Below, in pieces: positions 42,149 through 55,075 of a DNA stretch of 64,000 nt. How positions within the stretch are numbered: the first letter of the stretch is position 1; every line of letters begins with the position of its first letter. The notes beneath the pieces were generated by a model. The model worked only from the letters and a program-made list of their open reading frames with translations. It did no database searches and was not told the origin of the DNA. The translations under genes and the position numbers were made by a program. The DNA is from Linnemannia schmuckeri (taxonomy: Eukaryota > Mortierellomycota > Mortierellomycetes > Mortierellales > Mortierellaceae), in assembly GCA_029449235.1 (NCBI GenBank), contig JANATG010000008.1, forward strand, positions 1 through 64,000. Direction: 5' to 3'.

Positions 42149-43790
42149 ATGCCCTCAGAAACATTACCGCCCGCCCCTGAGATGTTCTCTCGCTGGGGCG
42201 CCTTCCAGACCTGGTGGGGCCGCACCAACAAGGAACAGATCCAGATCGCAGAAGCCAGACTCCTCTCTCGCCTCCAGTTCTTCTCCTTTAAGGGCGTCGC
42301 CTCAACCGATGCCTCCAACAGCTCAACTCAAGCCCGTGTCGGACTCGTCCCTCTCTCCGGAAAGAACAGACTCATCAACACCCTCGTCATTCATCAAAAC
42401 TCCAGTCCCTCCGCCGTCGACACCTCCGAGGATGCAGTCGAGAGCAAGGATCAACAGACCGACGATCAAGGACGTACACCCATCGCCCAAACTAAGCTCG
42501 ATATCAAGACTGCAACAGACGATGAATCTATGATCTCGCCTCCAGCACCTGGTGAGCGAGCCATTGTTGTCTGCCATGGCTATGGTGCTGGCTTGGCGTT
42601 CTTCTTCCGTAACTACCTGAGTCTCAGTCAGATCCCCAACTCCAAGATCTATGCGATCGACTGGTTGGGCATGGGAGGCAGCTCACGTCCCGCCTTCAAC
42701 TTCAAGCACACTTCAAAAACAACCATCAAGGATGTCGTTAGAGATTCGGAGAACTTTTTCATTGAGGGTCTCGAGGAATGGCGTCAGATCCAAAAGATTG
42801 AAAAGATGGTCCTTGTCGGTCACTCCCTCGGCGGCTATCTCTCCACAGCCTATGCTCTCAAGTACCCCGAACGCGTTGAAAAACTCATTCTTGTTAGCCC
42901 AGGTACATTCCATGGTCTCTTCTTGCTCTTTCTTTTGAGAATACAGATATATGCGAGTTATTAACCATTAATCATCCCCTTGTATGCTAATAGTGGGAAT
43001 CCCAGAGAACCCAGAGGCACAAAAGGCGCCACTTCCAGAACCACCAAAGGAAGGTGACTCCACAGGATCCAGCCAGCCAATAAGACCTCCTTCACCTCAG
43101 GCCAGCAGCAGACCCAACCCTCCTCTAGTGTCATCGTGGGTGCGCAGATTGGCACTTGGCGCTTGGGAACGAAACATTACGCCTCAGTCCATCATGCGTT
43201 TCACAGGACCTTTTGGACCTTCGCTGGTCGCCGCATACACTTCTCGCCGCTTTGCTCATCTAGAGGACGATGAACAAAAGGCAAGTTGATTGATCGCATT
43301 GTGTATCTGCTCTCTTGTTGGTGTCTTTTCAAGCTAGTGCTAACCTACTTTCGTTTCAATTTGTCAATAGGACTTGAACAACTACATTTATCACATCTCA
43401 TCCAAGAGTGGAAGTGGCGAATATGCCTTGGCGACCATCCTCGCCCCTGGTGCCTATGCACGCTGGCCACTCATGGATCGTCTTAAAGATCTCACCATGC
43501 CCACTGCCTTTTTGTGTAAGTTGCCTTTCCATACCTTACTCCTTCTTCCTTCGTCCGTGCCACGTTACAACTTAATCTAACCTTGCCTTTAATTTGATCC
43601 GCATTGTATATTAGACGGCGAGAGCGACTGGATGGATTACAGGGCAGCTGAAAAGGCAAGGAGATCAACGACCGTGCCTACAGTGCTGATGAGAATCCCT
43701 AATGCTGGACACCACCTCTACTTGGACAACCCTCCAGCATTTGACAAGGCCGTTCTCCAGGTCATTACACGCCCATGGGACCGCAAATAA
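42149..43790 (+). CDS. ABHD4/ABHD5-type alpha/beta hydrolase (Cld1/CGI-58 family)
   Basis: Four exons, 42149-42902, 42994-43280, 43371-43515 and 43615-43790, give 453 residues. The core has the oxyanion region VVCHGYGAG, the nucleophile elbow GHSLGG, and a C-terminal HHLYLD that is the HX4D acyltransferase motif of the CGI-58, Ict1 and Cld1 family. Members act on phospholipids, including cardiolipin deacylation in mitochondria. The elbow Ser is kept, as in Cld1 and ABHD4 and unlike animal ABHD5, so hydrolase activity is plausible. The frame is open upstream to 41723 and codes for a hydrophobic stretch just before the chosen ATG; a longer N-terminal anchor cannot be ruled out. Intron 2 has a GC donor. 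It converges on the next gene with a 92-bp gap. Confidence 0.88.
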
Positions 43791-43882
43791 TCGCTTTTTT
43801 TTTGGCAATAGAAAACATACAACAATAATTGCTCGGATAAACACCCCCTCATATATATTAATAAAAACAAAATAATTGCAAT

Positions 43883-45829
43883 CTAATGATTCTGAGCATG
43901 GGCTTCATAATCGGCCAAAACGCGGTCGGCATAAGCGTCAATCGTCTCGGACAGCCAGTCCAAATGCTGAAGATTCCTCCACCAGTTTTCAGGAATGCCT
44001 CCCTGGAGACCAAAACGAGCTCCTAAAAGTGATCCCATCACAGCACAATTGGTATCTGCGTCGCCTCCTTCGATGGTGACCTGCTCCATCAAACCGCGGA
44101 ACAGTCCTTCTCCGCCGCCATACTCGGGGGCAGTGGGCGAAGGATCTTGCCGCCGTGTCGCGCCATAATAACTAACCCCGATACACTTGAAAGTGTAACC
44201 AATAGAGTCACTTGCTCCCAAGTGAAGCTGCCTCAAGGATTGTGGAAAGCACATCGACTCCATCTCCGCCGCCCATTGCTCTTGGACCCGGTGACTGGGA
44301 TTTGAGGGAGGAGCAACTTGAGTCTGCTGCAGTAGGAACTTATAGTCAGCAATGACAGACCGCGCCAAAGAACCGGCAGCACTATCTTCACCGACATTGT
44401 CGATTCCAACCCAACCAATATCGTCACGCAGAGTGACTTTGGGGCGATCCTTGTTCCAGTCGGGCCAATTGTGGTCCTTGAATTGATCTCTGTAGGTGCC
44501 ACCAGCAGCAGCATCCTTCAACAACCGTTCTTGTTCCATCTTGTCGTAGTTCTTGGGTTCGAACTCGCTCTCTGGCGTCTCGTTGTAGGTTGGGTTCAAA
44601 CTCCTGTCTCCTTGAAGGTTGGTTCCTCGTTCCAGATAGGACAGCAGCTCCCGATGGTATCCAGCCTGGGTCAGCTTAGGGTTCCATACTCTTCCTTGGT
44701 CCTCAGCCGCGTTCAACCCACCACCTCGAAGGAATCGTGAAATCAGGACGGACGAGATGAGAGCACTCACGACCGATCGCGGGTCGGCGTGAGTAATCTT
44801 GGCAGCAGCCATAGCGTTCTCAACTACTTGATGCTCATCCCAAAAACGCTCAACTCCAGCTACTGCCGTTCGCATGACCGCGCCATTGGGAGCCAATTCT
44901 CGACCTGTCGAATCCCAGACCTATAGGGAGATAGAAAAGGCGGGCGCTTGTGAGTACAACTGAATAAGTCGATAAAAGACATTGCTCTCATACGTTACCA
45001 TTATCACATCATCAGCCTTACCTCAAAGGCCGCACGATGAGGGTTGCTTGAAAAGTCTCTGTGGCTCATGACACGACCAACAGTGTACCCAAGCCCACGA
45101 CCAGGTTCGGCTCCAATCTCGATGATGCCATGATCCCCCCACTCAGTGAGTCGCTGGGCAAAGTTGACGGGGTGGAGAATACCGTCGTGTGTTTGCTGCA
45201 ACGACTGAAGCATAACGAGCATTTGGTCCGTGTCATCCGTGAAGTCGTTGCGGTCAGTAATTGGACGATGTTCATCCTCCCACACTGGATATCTATTTGT
45301 GAATAATGAGCAATTTTAAGGCTGTTAGAATTGATGGCAAAGCAGTACATCCAAAGCGGTCAATGTGGCGAATGGATTGGCGAGTGTCTACTTTTACTGT
45401 GCCATGACTTAAAAGTAAATAGTACCAAAATTTTCCCACATTAGGTGCTGCCATGAACCCAGTCGATGTCAGCAGACAGGTAGAGAGACAACTGTTTGAA
45501 CTGTGGCTCGAGGGAGGGGTATTTCAAATGTTGAATGTTGACTTACCCAGGGTCGGTTCCAAATGCAATGGGACCGTTTCCATACAGCTCCTTGGCCACT
45601 CGAGTGGACATAAACTCAGTCGCCAGTCCGTACGCATCTCCAATGGCATTGCCTATTATGTTTTTGAGGATGTGAATGGAGCACTTTTTAGAAGTTTCGC
45701 CTCGCTTGATATTGTGGTTGCTTTTCGTTTCTCGACAGTGAGATCACCCTAAAGCAGCTTGTTGATGGATATACCGAAGAGACACCCCCTGATACGGTCG
45801 CGAATGGCTGCTGTGGCGAGAGTCGACAT
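43883..45829 (-). CDS. ADP-ribosylglycohydrolase-family protein
   Basis: Four exons, 45829-45775, 45652-45547, 45292-45022 and 44920-43883, give 489 residues. Family signatures are present: RDRIRGCLFG-NAIGDAYG at the N-terminus (split by intron 1), TDDTDQML for the first metal site, and EGGDADTNCAVMGSLLGARFG for the second. The usual second motif is GGDTDT; here it is GGDADT. Relatives remove ADP-ribose from Arg or other residues, using two Mg ions. Several fungal members of this length exist, and their substrates are unknown. The gene is divergent from the cyclin gene, 376 bp apart, so the two may share a promoter. The stop is TAG. Confidence 0.88.
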
Positions 45830-46205
45830 TGTTGATTTGGTAATAATAGTAGTATAAAAAAGTGTGACAGTGTGTTTTGTGTTGAATCGAACTGGGTGTG
45901 CCTGAAAATGTGTGAAGTGTGTAGTAAGAATAAGTATGAAGGGAAAGAAAGAAGAGCGAGAGACAAAAAGTGACGAACGTTGACTTTGGGGGCTGGATTG
46001 GGCGCTCGCAGAGTGTGGTGTCGAGTACACGTGATTTTTTGTGACAGGACCCTGACCTTAAAAAAAAGTTGAACTGAGGTCATTGAGTCTGGTCGGACAC
46101 ATATTCTTTTTTCCTCTTCCATACCAACCATACTACACCTTACGAACTACCATTAACTCAACCCAGACAGCATACAAATACTTGTGAATCGGCAGACAAC
46201 ACCTA

Positions 46206-47874
46206 ATGGCAACCAAGCAGCAGCGCAGGAGGAAGCACTCCAGAAAGGCGCAGTCTCACAAGGACAAGGAACGAGCCCTCATGGCAGACACTACCGTACG
46301 ATAAGCGATGCATCGTCTCTTATAGGGTGGCTGCAGGAATGCAATGGAGAAAGAGAGACATGGACTGACTTACATACCTCTTTGGTTGCCTTCCGTGAAC
46401 TATCTTAGTATGCAGAGCCATTGAGAGAATACAATGCCTTCCTGGAGCACCTCAAGAGCCATGGATATGCCCGGGATGAGTTTATTCGCATCCCTTTGAA
46501 TCTCATTGGTAAAATACCGCACTTGTATAGTTGACACCTCATTCTCACAGTGTATTAAACCTTTTTCTAATCCGCCCTTTATGTTGAACTTGTTTAGATC
46601 TTGCGGCAGCGCTGATTACTTCAATGATTACTGGACGGGAACTCTCGCTGTTCGGCTCGAAACTTAACCCAAAACACCAGGAAAACAACAACAGAATCGA
46701 TGGACAGACTCAACCACAACAATCAACCACTGGCAGCCGCCCCTTGGACGAGGAAACAGAGGCATTCTACTTTATTCAGCGGATTTTAAAACGGACTCAA
46801 CTCTCATGCACAACACTCATCCTCGCCCTCATTTACATCGATCGATTCAAAGCAAGGATATCCCGGACACTGAAGCGCAGAACCCGTCTCGACCAAGGAC
46901 CTGACTACGCGTATATCACATCGACCACATCCACATCGCAGTCATCGTCTTCATTGTTATCTCTACCCTTTCGCCGGAAGTTTGATACCTTGATGGACAG
47001 CACGAAATCTTCCCCTTCTATATTTTCACTCCACTCGCCCTCTGCCTCCTCCGATACCTCTACCGATACCTCCTCGTCCTCCTCCACTAATGCTACCCAA
47101 GATACCAGCAACAACAACAAACCTGGACATGAACCCTGGTCAAGCATCACTCTGTTTCTCGTAGCGGTCATTTGTGCGGATAAGTACCTCTTCGACGCCA
47201 CCTTCTCCAATGCCGAGTGGGCCGACTTTACAAAGGGACAATACACAACTCAGGAACTGAACGACCTCGAGCGACGGTTCCTCGGTCATCTGCAGTACAA
47301 ACTATACGTCAGCGAGCCCGAATTCGACGGCTTCTTGCAGTACTTGGAGGTGATTCTGGCACTGAAACAAGTCTGGGGTCGTGGATTGATTGCTTTTTCG
47401 TACAGTGATGTCAGGATCCTGACACAGAACCTCCTGCCAGCCTACGCCGGTCGACTTCATTTCAGAGCACTTCATGGTGACATGATGTCCATCATCTGGC
47501 AAGTGATGTCAACCATCTCTCGGGCGTATCTCGCCCTGATTGGAACCATCATGTTCGCCGCCGCAAGCTATTCTGCTGTTATGGAGCTCGCCTCCTTCAG
47601 AGGAATTGCTATGACATCTTCCGAATCGATGATAACATCAGCCGGTGGATTCCCTTTGATTCGATCGGCTGGTACTTTTCTGCCGCTCACAACGGCCAAT
47701 GCCAACCCTTGCGAGTCGTCTTCTTCGTTTTGGAGTAGCGGACACAGAAAACGACCCATTGACCTATGCTCGGATTCATTGGACGGTGAAGATGAGGATT
47801 GTGCGAGGCGTCGGCCTGTCCTGGATGTATTTCTTGCGCAGTCGACTGTCGTTCAATGTGTAGACTGTTTCTGA
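46206..47874 (+). CDS. Pho80-like (Pcl-type) cyclin
   Basis: Three exons, 46206-46295, 46409-46508 and 46598-47874, give 488 residues. The basic N-terminus (KQQRRRKHSRKAQSHKDKER) is followed by YNAFLEHLKSHGY. A cyclin fold is split by a Ser/Thr-rich insert of about 110 residues: first half ILKRTQLSCTTLILALIYIDRFK, second half ITLFLVAVICADKYLFDATFSNAEWADFTKG, ending with LNDLERRFLGHLQYKLYVSEPEF. Cyclins of this kind bind Pho85-type kinases and act in phosphate, polarity or glycogen control. The C-terminal third has hydrophobic and Ser-rich parts that I do not recognise. The internal insert is longer than in yeast Pcl proteins. Confidence 0.85.
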
Positions 47875-49015
47875 CGCGTCGGGTAGCAATGGCGACGGTG
47901 GACGGCGGCTAGATTGACTGCTTGGGCTGTTGTGTCTAGAGACTGGTAATTCTTAATGACGGAGCAAGTCTAAGTCTTTGCTTCTCTTTCGGTTATTGTA
48001 CAAACACAAACACAGGCGCATACGCACATGCGCACACCAATAAACGCAATGTCGATAACTCCACTCAGCACCTATTCCACATTAAACGCTCGAGAATGCA
48101 GCAAATGAGATGCGATGCCGAACAGCAATTGCAGAGGAAGTGTGTTTATGTGTGTGTGGAGGAAGTGCTAACAATTAAGCGCGTGGAATGCGCGGCCTCT
48201 CTACAACTTTTTTCGCAAGCTCATGCGGTGCGGTGCGATGTTGTGTATTTTATTTACAAGCCAATTAAAACACATTTGGTCCATTTGGCCGTTTGTTTTC
48301 TCTGTGGTCTGTGAAGTGGTACTGAACGATGGATGGCATTTAAATTTTTTAACAAACTAGAGTGTCTTCAGGTCTCCTCAACAAAAACGTGCAAAGCAAA
48401 TGCATTTGGGAGTGCGTTATTGCAAACCTCGTGTCAAAGTGAAGTGGTTGACCCAATTGGTTTAGGGAGGCGTTGAAAAGGACGGAAAGTCTTGACTCCC
48501 CTTTGAATGCGAGCTTTTGTCTATGAATAACACAAACAACAATGCAGAAGAAAGAACCAATTACTTCTCCACTCCTTACTCGCGGCGCTAGCTGAGGCAT
48601 TAAAAGTAAAACATTAACAGCGTGGGAGAAAATGCCAAAGGTCAAAGGAGAAACACCAATGCTTGATGTGCATTCAACATATTGATCCGAAGGATATCCA
48701 GTGAAAAAACCGAGGAGCGGAGAGGAGTTGATTGTTTATTTCTCGTTGGTAAGCATACATAATCACTCCCTCGGTCGTGACCAAAAAAAAAAAAAAAAAG
48801 TATTTTGACCAGTTTAGCCATTTACAATAGAAAGCCTTTTATGAACCGATGGACAGACCCATACAAGCGCTTGCGACATAGCAATGCAATAAACAATACT
48901 GCAAAGAAAACCTGACAGCTTTGTTGGCCAGATCGTCGCCTTCTTTGGTATCCTTAATTTAGCGCATTTTTTTCTATAGTTGACCAACGAAACAGCATCA
49001 GTACACACACAAAAA

Positions 49016-49020
<5 letters not shown>

Positions 49021-49053
<33 letters not shown>
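49021..49053. repeat. A33 homopolymer
   Basis: An uninterrupted run of 33 A. It is long enough to be a retrotransposon tail, but no LINE-like coding sequence or target duplication was seen beside it. Confidence 0.9.
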
Positions 49054-49055
<2 letters not shown>

Positions 49056-51573
49056 TACTGTCGGCTCAGGGAGGAATATTATGTTTGTTTGTGGAGAGGG
49101 AGTAAGCCGAGTCATCGGAATGGCAATTGAATTGTGAGCGATTTGAGGGCGATTAGGCGTTAAAGAGCATTAAGGTTGGGTACGGACGCTCTTAACCGCA
49201 TACAAGCAACAGGGGACAAGGGTACCCTCTCTTATTGCTCTTTGCATGCGCACAAGAGGGGAAAAGAGGAGAGATCGGCTTTGTAGTGGCAATAGCACCC
49301 CTGTTATCGACGTCGATGCTCATTCGCTGCTCCAGGTCTCCCCTCGGCCGATTTGTTTACTCAATCCTCGGTTGGCGAAATGGAGACTATGGATAGGTGG
49401 GAACGGGACTCCCTCAATACTCCACACCAATGCAAAGCATTACCAACTGTGCATTGGGCATAAGGGGGGATAAGGGGGTCAGGGACAGGGACAGGGTGAG
49501 TAAAACAAGGCGCAATCGACACGATCCTCTCCCTCTTTCTTTCTCTCTTCATGTTTATTTTGCCTTTATCCCGGCTGACATTCCTCTCTTTTTGTTTTAC
49601 CTCCTGTGAAGGTGGTGCAGGCAAAGGGGAGTAAGAGAAATAGGGGCAAGTATGTGAGAGAAGTACATCGATACCATAAACACACACATGTGAGCTTGCA
49701 TCATCACCCATCCCTGCCTACTCTTTATTCTCTCGCCTCCACAGTTTGTGCTACCAAATGACACCCTCCTTTTTCAACTTATTGTTTTTCACTTACCATT
49801 TATCCACACCGATACTGTGACCCAGAAATTCTAGGTTTGTTCTTTCTTCCTGCCCGCTTTACCTCCTCGGCCTCTTTCATCAAACCTCACCCACTTTTCC
49901 TTCTCATTTGGCGCCCTGCTTACGCACGATCGACTCGACCTCGGCGGACGCGTCATGCGCCCCAACCAAGGAAAACCACAATCGATACTCTCTTCTTTTT
50001 TATTACACTTTGACATTTTCCTTTCAACAATTCACGAGGCTCGCAAAACGGGAGGTTCGGAGGCCCGGAGACCAAGGCCCTCTCTCTGTATTGATGATTG
50101 CTAAACACGATGGTGTTTATTTGTCCGCCTCTCAAGCTATCGTTGCCCTTTGTGCCTTGCGCAGGTACAAATGACACAACATACATTTGAGGAACACCCG
50201 TCTTTTGTCCGCTATTTCTCCTATACCTCAGTTTCACACATGTTCCTCTGACTACCCTCGAGTACTCCTCAATGGTATACAGTTTAGCCAATATAGGTAC
50301 CTTTTGGTTACTGTTTACTTTATACAACTTAAAAGAGCTTTCTGTGAAAAAATAAAAAAAAAATGGAGCGCGGCTGGCACGCAAGCTAGCTAGGATTTGA
50401 TATACATAACTAACAAGCATGACTGAATTTCCACATGGCTATGATTTTCAGCCCTTTTGACAGAAAAAAGTTTACGAAAAAAACTCTATTGTCCCTGACT
50501 AGTGGGGTTGGTTGGATGGACGGATGGAGGATACATACATACTTCCGCTCTGCATACTTCATACCAGAGTGACAAAACAATACGGATGAGAATGTACAAG
50601 TATGATGGGTCATATATCCAATAGGATGTCCAGGATGGATGGGAGGAGGGATGCGGTATTATTACATCCTCGGCTCCCCCGGTGAGGAGCGGAATTCGAT
50701 TTAAATACTTTTATACGCTAACAACAATCCTGGTCATCATCACTGTCGATTGAATGGCGTTAGTTTTTATTGTTTTTCGTTTTCAGGTGCTTGTTTATTT
50801 CGAGTGTTTCGCACAATGTTTGTGCCTGAAAGAAAAAAAAAAGGGAGGGAAAATACTGGATGTGCCTGAAGTGTACCTGATAATCAGTTGGACTAGTGGA
50901 ATTTCTGGCGCTGGAATGCCACTATGCAACCTTGTTGATATATACACTAGTCCTCTTTGTTAAAAATGGAGAAGTGAAGGAGACAAGGAAGGAGGAGACT
51001 AAAGGAAGGTAAACAAAAGACGCAGCGCATGTCAACGATTTCACCTTCCTTCAATCATCCTCTTCAGAACAACGATAATAATAATAATAAAGCAAGAAAG
51101 AGTTCCACACTTATAGCCCTCTCTCTTGGTCCAGGAGGAGTATAGCAAAAGAAGCGCATTAGAACATGAATTAGTCTCTCGAGATATGCCCTGCGCCATG
51201 TCCTCTTCCCTCCTTTGTCTCTGATTCATTCAATTAAAGCCTTTATTCATTCAATTATTGAATTCCTTGATCCCCTGGCCCTGTCAACCCCCTTTGTCCG
51301 TTGTTTTTTTTTCCCTTAATGCCCACTTCTACCGTGCCATCCTGCCTTGTTCATTCATCTCGTGTTAATTGTAGACAGCTGCAACTTCGACGCACTCGAC
51401 CCAGATTCAATTTGTAGATGACTGATCGCATTTTCGAGGTAAAGAAATACCTTCTGCAAGAAATAACAAACAAGTCGAGCCGCTTCCTCAACACACTCGC
51501 AACAATATCAACAATAACGTTCAGGCTCCCTCCCCTACAAAACGCAAACAGGGCGGGCACTCGATTCCCCTCG

Positions 51574-51580
51574 TATAAAA
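51574..51580 (+). promoter_or_regulatory. TATA box of the lipase gene
   Basis: TATAAAA lies 223 bp upstream of the lipase ATG, followed by a long pyrimidine-rich leader up to the ATG at 51803. A strong TATA box fits a regulated secreted enzyme. Confidence 0.6.
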
Positions 51581-51802
51581 CGACCCTCCATGCCCACATT
51601 TGTTGTTTCTTTGTCGCAGCACCCTCCATTTGCCCTCTTCTTCCTAATAAGTCCTTCCTCCGTCGTCCTCCTCCGCCAGCCATTCCCCCTCCAGCTTTCA
51701 TCAAGTTTTCCAGCGTCGCCTCTTTGCCCACGTTCAGTTCCTTTCAAGTCAAGCCACATTTTACGCCCCTCCCCACCTTCTCTTCACTAACAATAAGCAA
51801 CA

Positions 51803-53652
51803 ATGCTCTTCTCGAAGACTCTTTCCTTTGCCGCAATTGCCCTGGCCACTATCGCATCGACCTTTGTCGAAGCCTCCCCCATTCCCGCCGAACCAGTCGA
51901 TGCCGTTAGCACTTACATTCCCGTGAGCGAGCGTGTCTACACCGCGGAGCAGATCGAGGAGCACGAGCAGCTGATGAAGCGTGCCTTCAATGGCGCCAAT
52001 GACTGGAACTGCAAGCCCAAAGCAGGCCAGCGACCCGTTATCCTCGTCCACGGTCTTGTAAGTCGATTTTTTTTGTTCCCTTTTGTTGGCGAAGAATGAA
52101 AAAAAGAAGGGCAGACATGAATCGGATTGGATCAGTGCGCACTCGCCTGCCTTTTTCTCGCCGAGATTACTGGATTTGAACCTTCATCATGCAAAAGAAG
52201 AAAAAAAGCTCCTTCAATCAACTAACAACGCCCCTCCCTTCTACTTCTCCTCAATGAATATAGATCGGTAATGGCTGGGATAACTGGTTGTACATGTCAC
52301 CAAGGTAGATGCTCTCGCCCATGCGAACCCATTGAAAGAATCGTCAGTTTCTATTATATTCCTCATACGATGCAATTTTTTCTCTTTTCACCATAACCCG
52401 TGCTAAAAAAAGTAGCAGACGAAAAATTAACCACTTAACTTCGCGGATCCCTTTACACCCTTTCCTCTCTTTAGACTCGCTGCAAAGGGCTACTGCGTCT
52501 TCTCCTTGACTTATGGGCGCTACCAGAACATCCCCTTGTTGGCTGGTTTGGACAAGATGGAAAACAGTGCTGCCCAGCTGTCGGCTTTTGTCGATAAGGT
52601 GCTTTCCGCGACCAACGCAACCAAGGTCGATTTGGTGGGTCACTCCCAGGGATCGTTGATGCCTCGTTACTACCTCAAGTTCCTTGGCGGACAAGCTAAA
52701 GTCGGTAAGTGAATCTTTTGTCTCTTGAAATGCTGCGTATCTTCTTGTGGTACCTGAGTGGCCTGAGAAAGGAAAGCTAGTGAGCCGAAAGGCATATGAA
52801 ACAGGATCAGCGTCTAACAAAGTAGCTTTTTATGTATCTCTGTCCTCTAGCCAAGTTTGCGGCTTTTGGTACCATTGCCTACGGAACCAATCTCCTCGGT
52901 CTTTACCCCTTCCTGAACTCCCTCGGCGTAAGTCGTGGCTCGGCTTGGAATGCTCCCTTTGTTAGATTCAGAAATGAGTGGAATCTGGGAGCGCAATCAC
53001 GCACTCTTCTTACTAATCACGCCTCTTGGTTTGTCTGCTCTCTTTTTTTTTCCCTTTGTTGTAACCAGCTTTATGACCCCATTAAGAAGTAAGTGCCCAG
53101 TTCATCATTCGTCCCCTGCATGTAAATAAGAGCTCTTTGGGTACAAGACAGACATGAACCCCAAAAATTTACGCCCACTCACCTTTCTTTAACCCTCTTT
53201 GTCTATGTACCTACTAGGCTTATTGACCCCGTCTGCTTGTCATGCTTCCAGTTCTTGGAGGGAAGCGAGTTCTTGACCAAGCTCAATGCCGGTGGTGACA
53301 CTGTCCCTGGTGTGGAATACAAGTTCATCGTTTCCAAGTTTGATCAGGTCGTCACTCCTTACACCAACGGCAGGCTCAGAGACAACAATCCCTTGGCCAA
53401 GAATGTCGTCCTCCAGGATCTATGCGGTGTGGATTTGAGGTATGCGGTGTTAAAATGGTTTTTAAGTACGTGACTCAACAATTTTGAAAATATCAAATCA
53501 CTCACCTATATTTTCTTTTGCCTCTTGCACATAACCCTAATAGCGACCATGTCTTGCAGATGGTCGACCCCATCGTCTTTCACGCTATTAACTCCTTCCT
53601 CAACCCCAAGGCTCCCCAGACTGTCAACTGTCTTTCGGCCTTGACCAAGTAA
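51803..53652 (+). CDS. Secreted lipase (alpha/beta hydrolase, lipase class 2 type)
   Basis: Seven exons, 51803-52057, 52264-52304, 52475-52704, 52851-52927, 53069-53088, 53218-53439 and 53544-53652, give 317 residues. A signal peptide of about 24 residues (MLFSKTLSFAAIALATIAST) leads to a mature extracellular enzyme. The fold motifs are VILVHGL-IGNGWDNW at the oxyanion loop, GHSQGS around the nucleophile Ser, KFDQVVTP for the likely acid Asp and SDHVLQMVDP for the His. It would split triacylglycerols or related esters. One exon is only 20 bp. A decayed paralogue lies at 60.9-61.4 kb. The gene converges with the metallo-beta-lactamase gene. Confidence 0.88.
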
Positions 53653-54117
53653 ATGCGACTTCCTCGCCTCTTTGCTCCTTGCTGATCTCTCAACAGCTTC
53701 CACACACAAGGAACCACTCGTGTTCTTCTGTGCACTGTTATATACCTCTTATTTCCCTTATTTCTCATCCTCCCTTAACTCCTTCCCTGCGTCTTGTACA
53801 TCCGCATATTTTCAACTCGGGCAATCATGTCCCCGAGTAATCCTTTGTTTATCTCCTTCGACAAAAAAATATCGAACGAATAAAGAGAAACCCATTCTTC
53901 ATATACATCCAACATTGCAACGCAGATACCACATCAGTGATCGCCTCATATCACCCACTCGAGACAAATAAGCATTTGATATCATTAACTTGATTTTGAT
54001 TGATGAATGATGGTTTTAGTTTTGAATGAGAAAACGATGACGATAGAAATGAGAAAAGATCTGCATTAAGGAGGAGGGATCATCCTGCACTAGGGGGATC
54101 CTGATGAGAAATAACGC
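53653..54117. other. Convergent intergenic region
   Basis: 465 bp between two 3' ends. It is AT-rich with no coding signal and presumably contains both 3' untranslated regions. Confidence 0.6.
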
Positions 54118-54996
54118 TTAGTTCTTGAAGGAGAGCTCATCCGAGTCAGAGCCATAAAACTTATCGGAATCGTGTCCACTGTACTGAGTATACAGCCTAG
54201 CGCTGTTGAAGATGATGTTGCGACCGTTGCCGACAATCTCCTTGCCAAGCCATGCTCCAAGAATGTTGTCAACCTCATAAGGACGGACAGTCTTCCAGAT
54301 CGTCTGCACCTCGTTGGGTCCAAGGGGCCAGTAGTTGGGAAAGCTGTACATGAATGAGACCGACTTGCGCGAGGCAGCGACCATCATCGTATCAGCTACC
54401 AGGAGGTTCTTGTTCCAGAGCAGCAGGCTCGATCCGTCAAAGTGTCCGCCAGGGCACAGCACCTTGATCTCTCCATCGAGGAGGTCGAGAGAGGTACCTT
54501 CCCAGAAGATGTGGTTGTCAGCTGGACGCTGGAGCCATTGCTTGTCGTTGGCATGCGTGTAGATGGGGATGCCTTCGAATGCCTCGCTCCAGTCCTTGAG
54601 GGACGAGTAGTAATGAGGGTGCGAGATCACAATCGCCTTGAGTCCTCCATGCTCCTCCTTGATCTTGCGGACCGTCTCGTCGTCAATAAACGTGATGCAG
54701 TCCCAGAGGATATTGCCCTTAGGAGTTTTGATGAGGATCCCGCGCTGGCCGATCGCATAGGTTGGAGTAGTCGAGATGGAGATCATGTGCTCGGGATCGG
54801 CTTCTGTGGGGGTAAAGACGTTGGTGTATTTGCCGCTGGACTTGAGTTCCTCGAGAGTGGTCCATTCCTGACCACCTTGGCGGACGTACTGACGGGGCTC
54901 GTCACAGATAATGCAGGATTCTTGGGGCTTGCCGGAGGGATCGGCGGGGGCGTTGACACCGCAGGTGACGCAGACGAAGGACGAAGCACGAGTCAT
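54118..54996 (-). CDS. Metallo-beta-lactamase-fold protein with N-terminal zinc ribbon
   Basis: A single exon of 292 residues. The N-terminus carries two Cys pairs (CVTC, CIIC) about 20 residues apart, like a small zinc ribbon. The rest looks like a metallo-beta-lactamase fold: VISHPHYYSS at the first metal motif, GGHFDGSSLLLW at the second His, and LVADTMM for the bridging Asp. The usual HxHxDH is reduced to HPHYYS; I recall this variant from related bacterial and fungal proteins, so it is a family trait, not a fresh defect. The substrate is unknown. A (CAACAG)n repeat lies 80-210 bp upstream on the coding strand. Confidence 0.8.
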   Translation of the reverse strand: MTRASSFVCVTCGVNAPADPSGKPQESCIICDEPRQYVRQGGQEWTTLEELKSSGKYTNVFTPTEADPEHMISISTTPTYAIGQRGILIKTPKGNILWDCITFIDDETVRKIKEEHGGLKAIVISHPHYYSSLKDWSEAFEGIPIYTHANDKQWLQRPADNHIFWEGTSLDLLDGEIKVLCPGGHFDGSSLLLWNKNLLVADTMMVAASRKSVSFMYSFPNYWPLGPNEVQTIWKTVRPYEVDNILGAWLGKEIVGNGRNIIFNSARLYTQYSGHDSDKFYGSDSDELSFKN

Positions 54997-55075
54997 TTTT
55001 TTTCTTGTGTGTGTTGTTGGGAGGATAAGAGATAGGAGAGTGAGAGTGAGGGCGGAGGGATATGACGGCTGTTTG

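Larger units (their letters stand above)
47875..51802. other. 3.9-kb gene-poor region
   Basis: No open reading frame here resembles a protein and no RNA gene was recognised. It holds A runs at 48782-48799 and 49021-49053, a G-rich stretch at 49463-49497, and AT-rich low-complexity DNA. The end includes the lipase promoter. Confidence 0.6.

Noticed and set aside
49021..49053. Poly-A run as the tail of another LINE
   Set aside because: There is no reverse-transcriptase-like coding sequence upstream and no flanking duplication that I can find.
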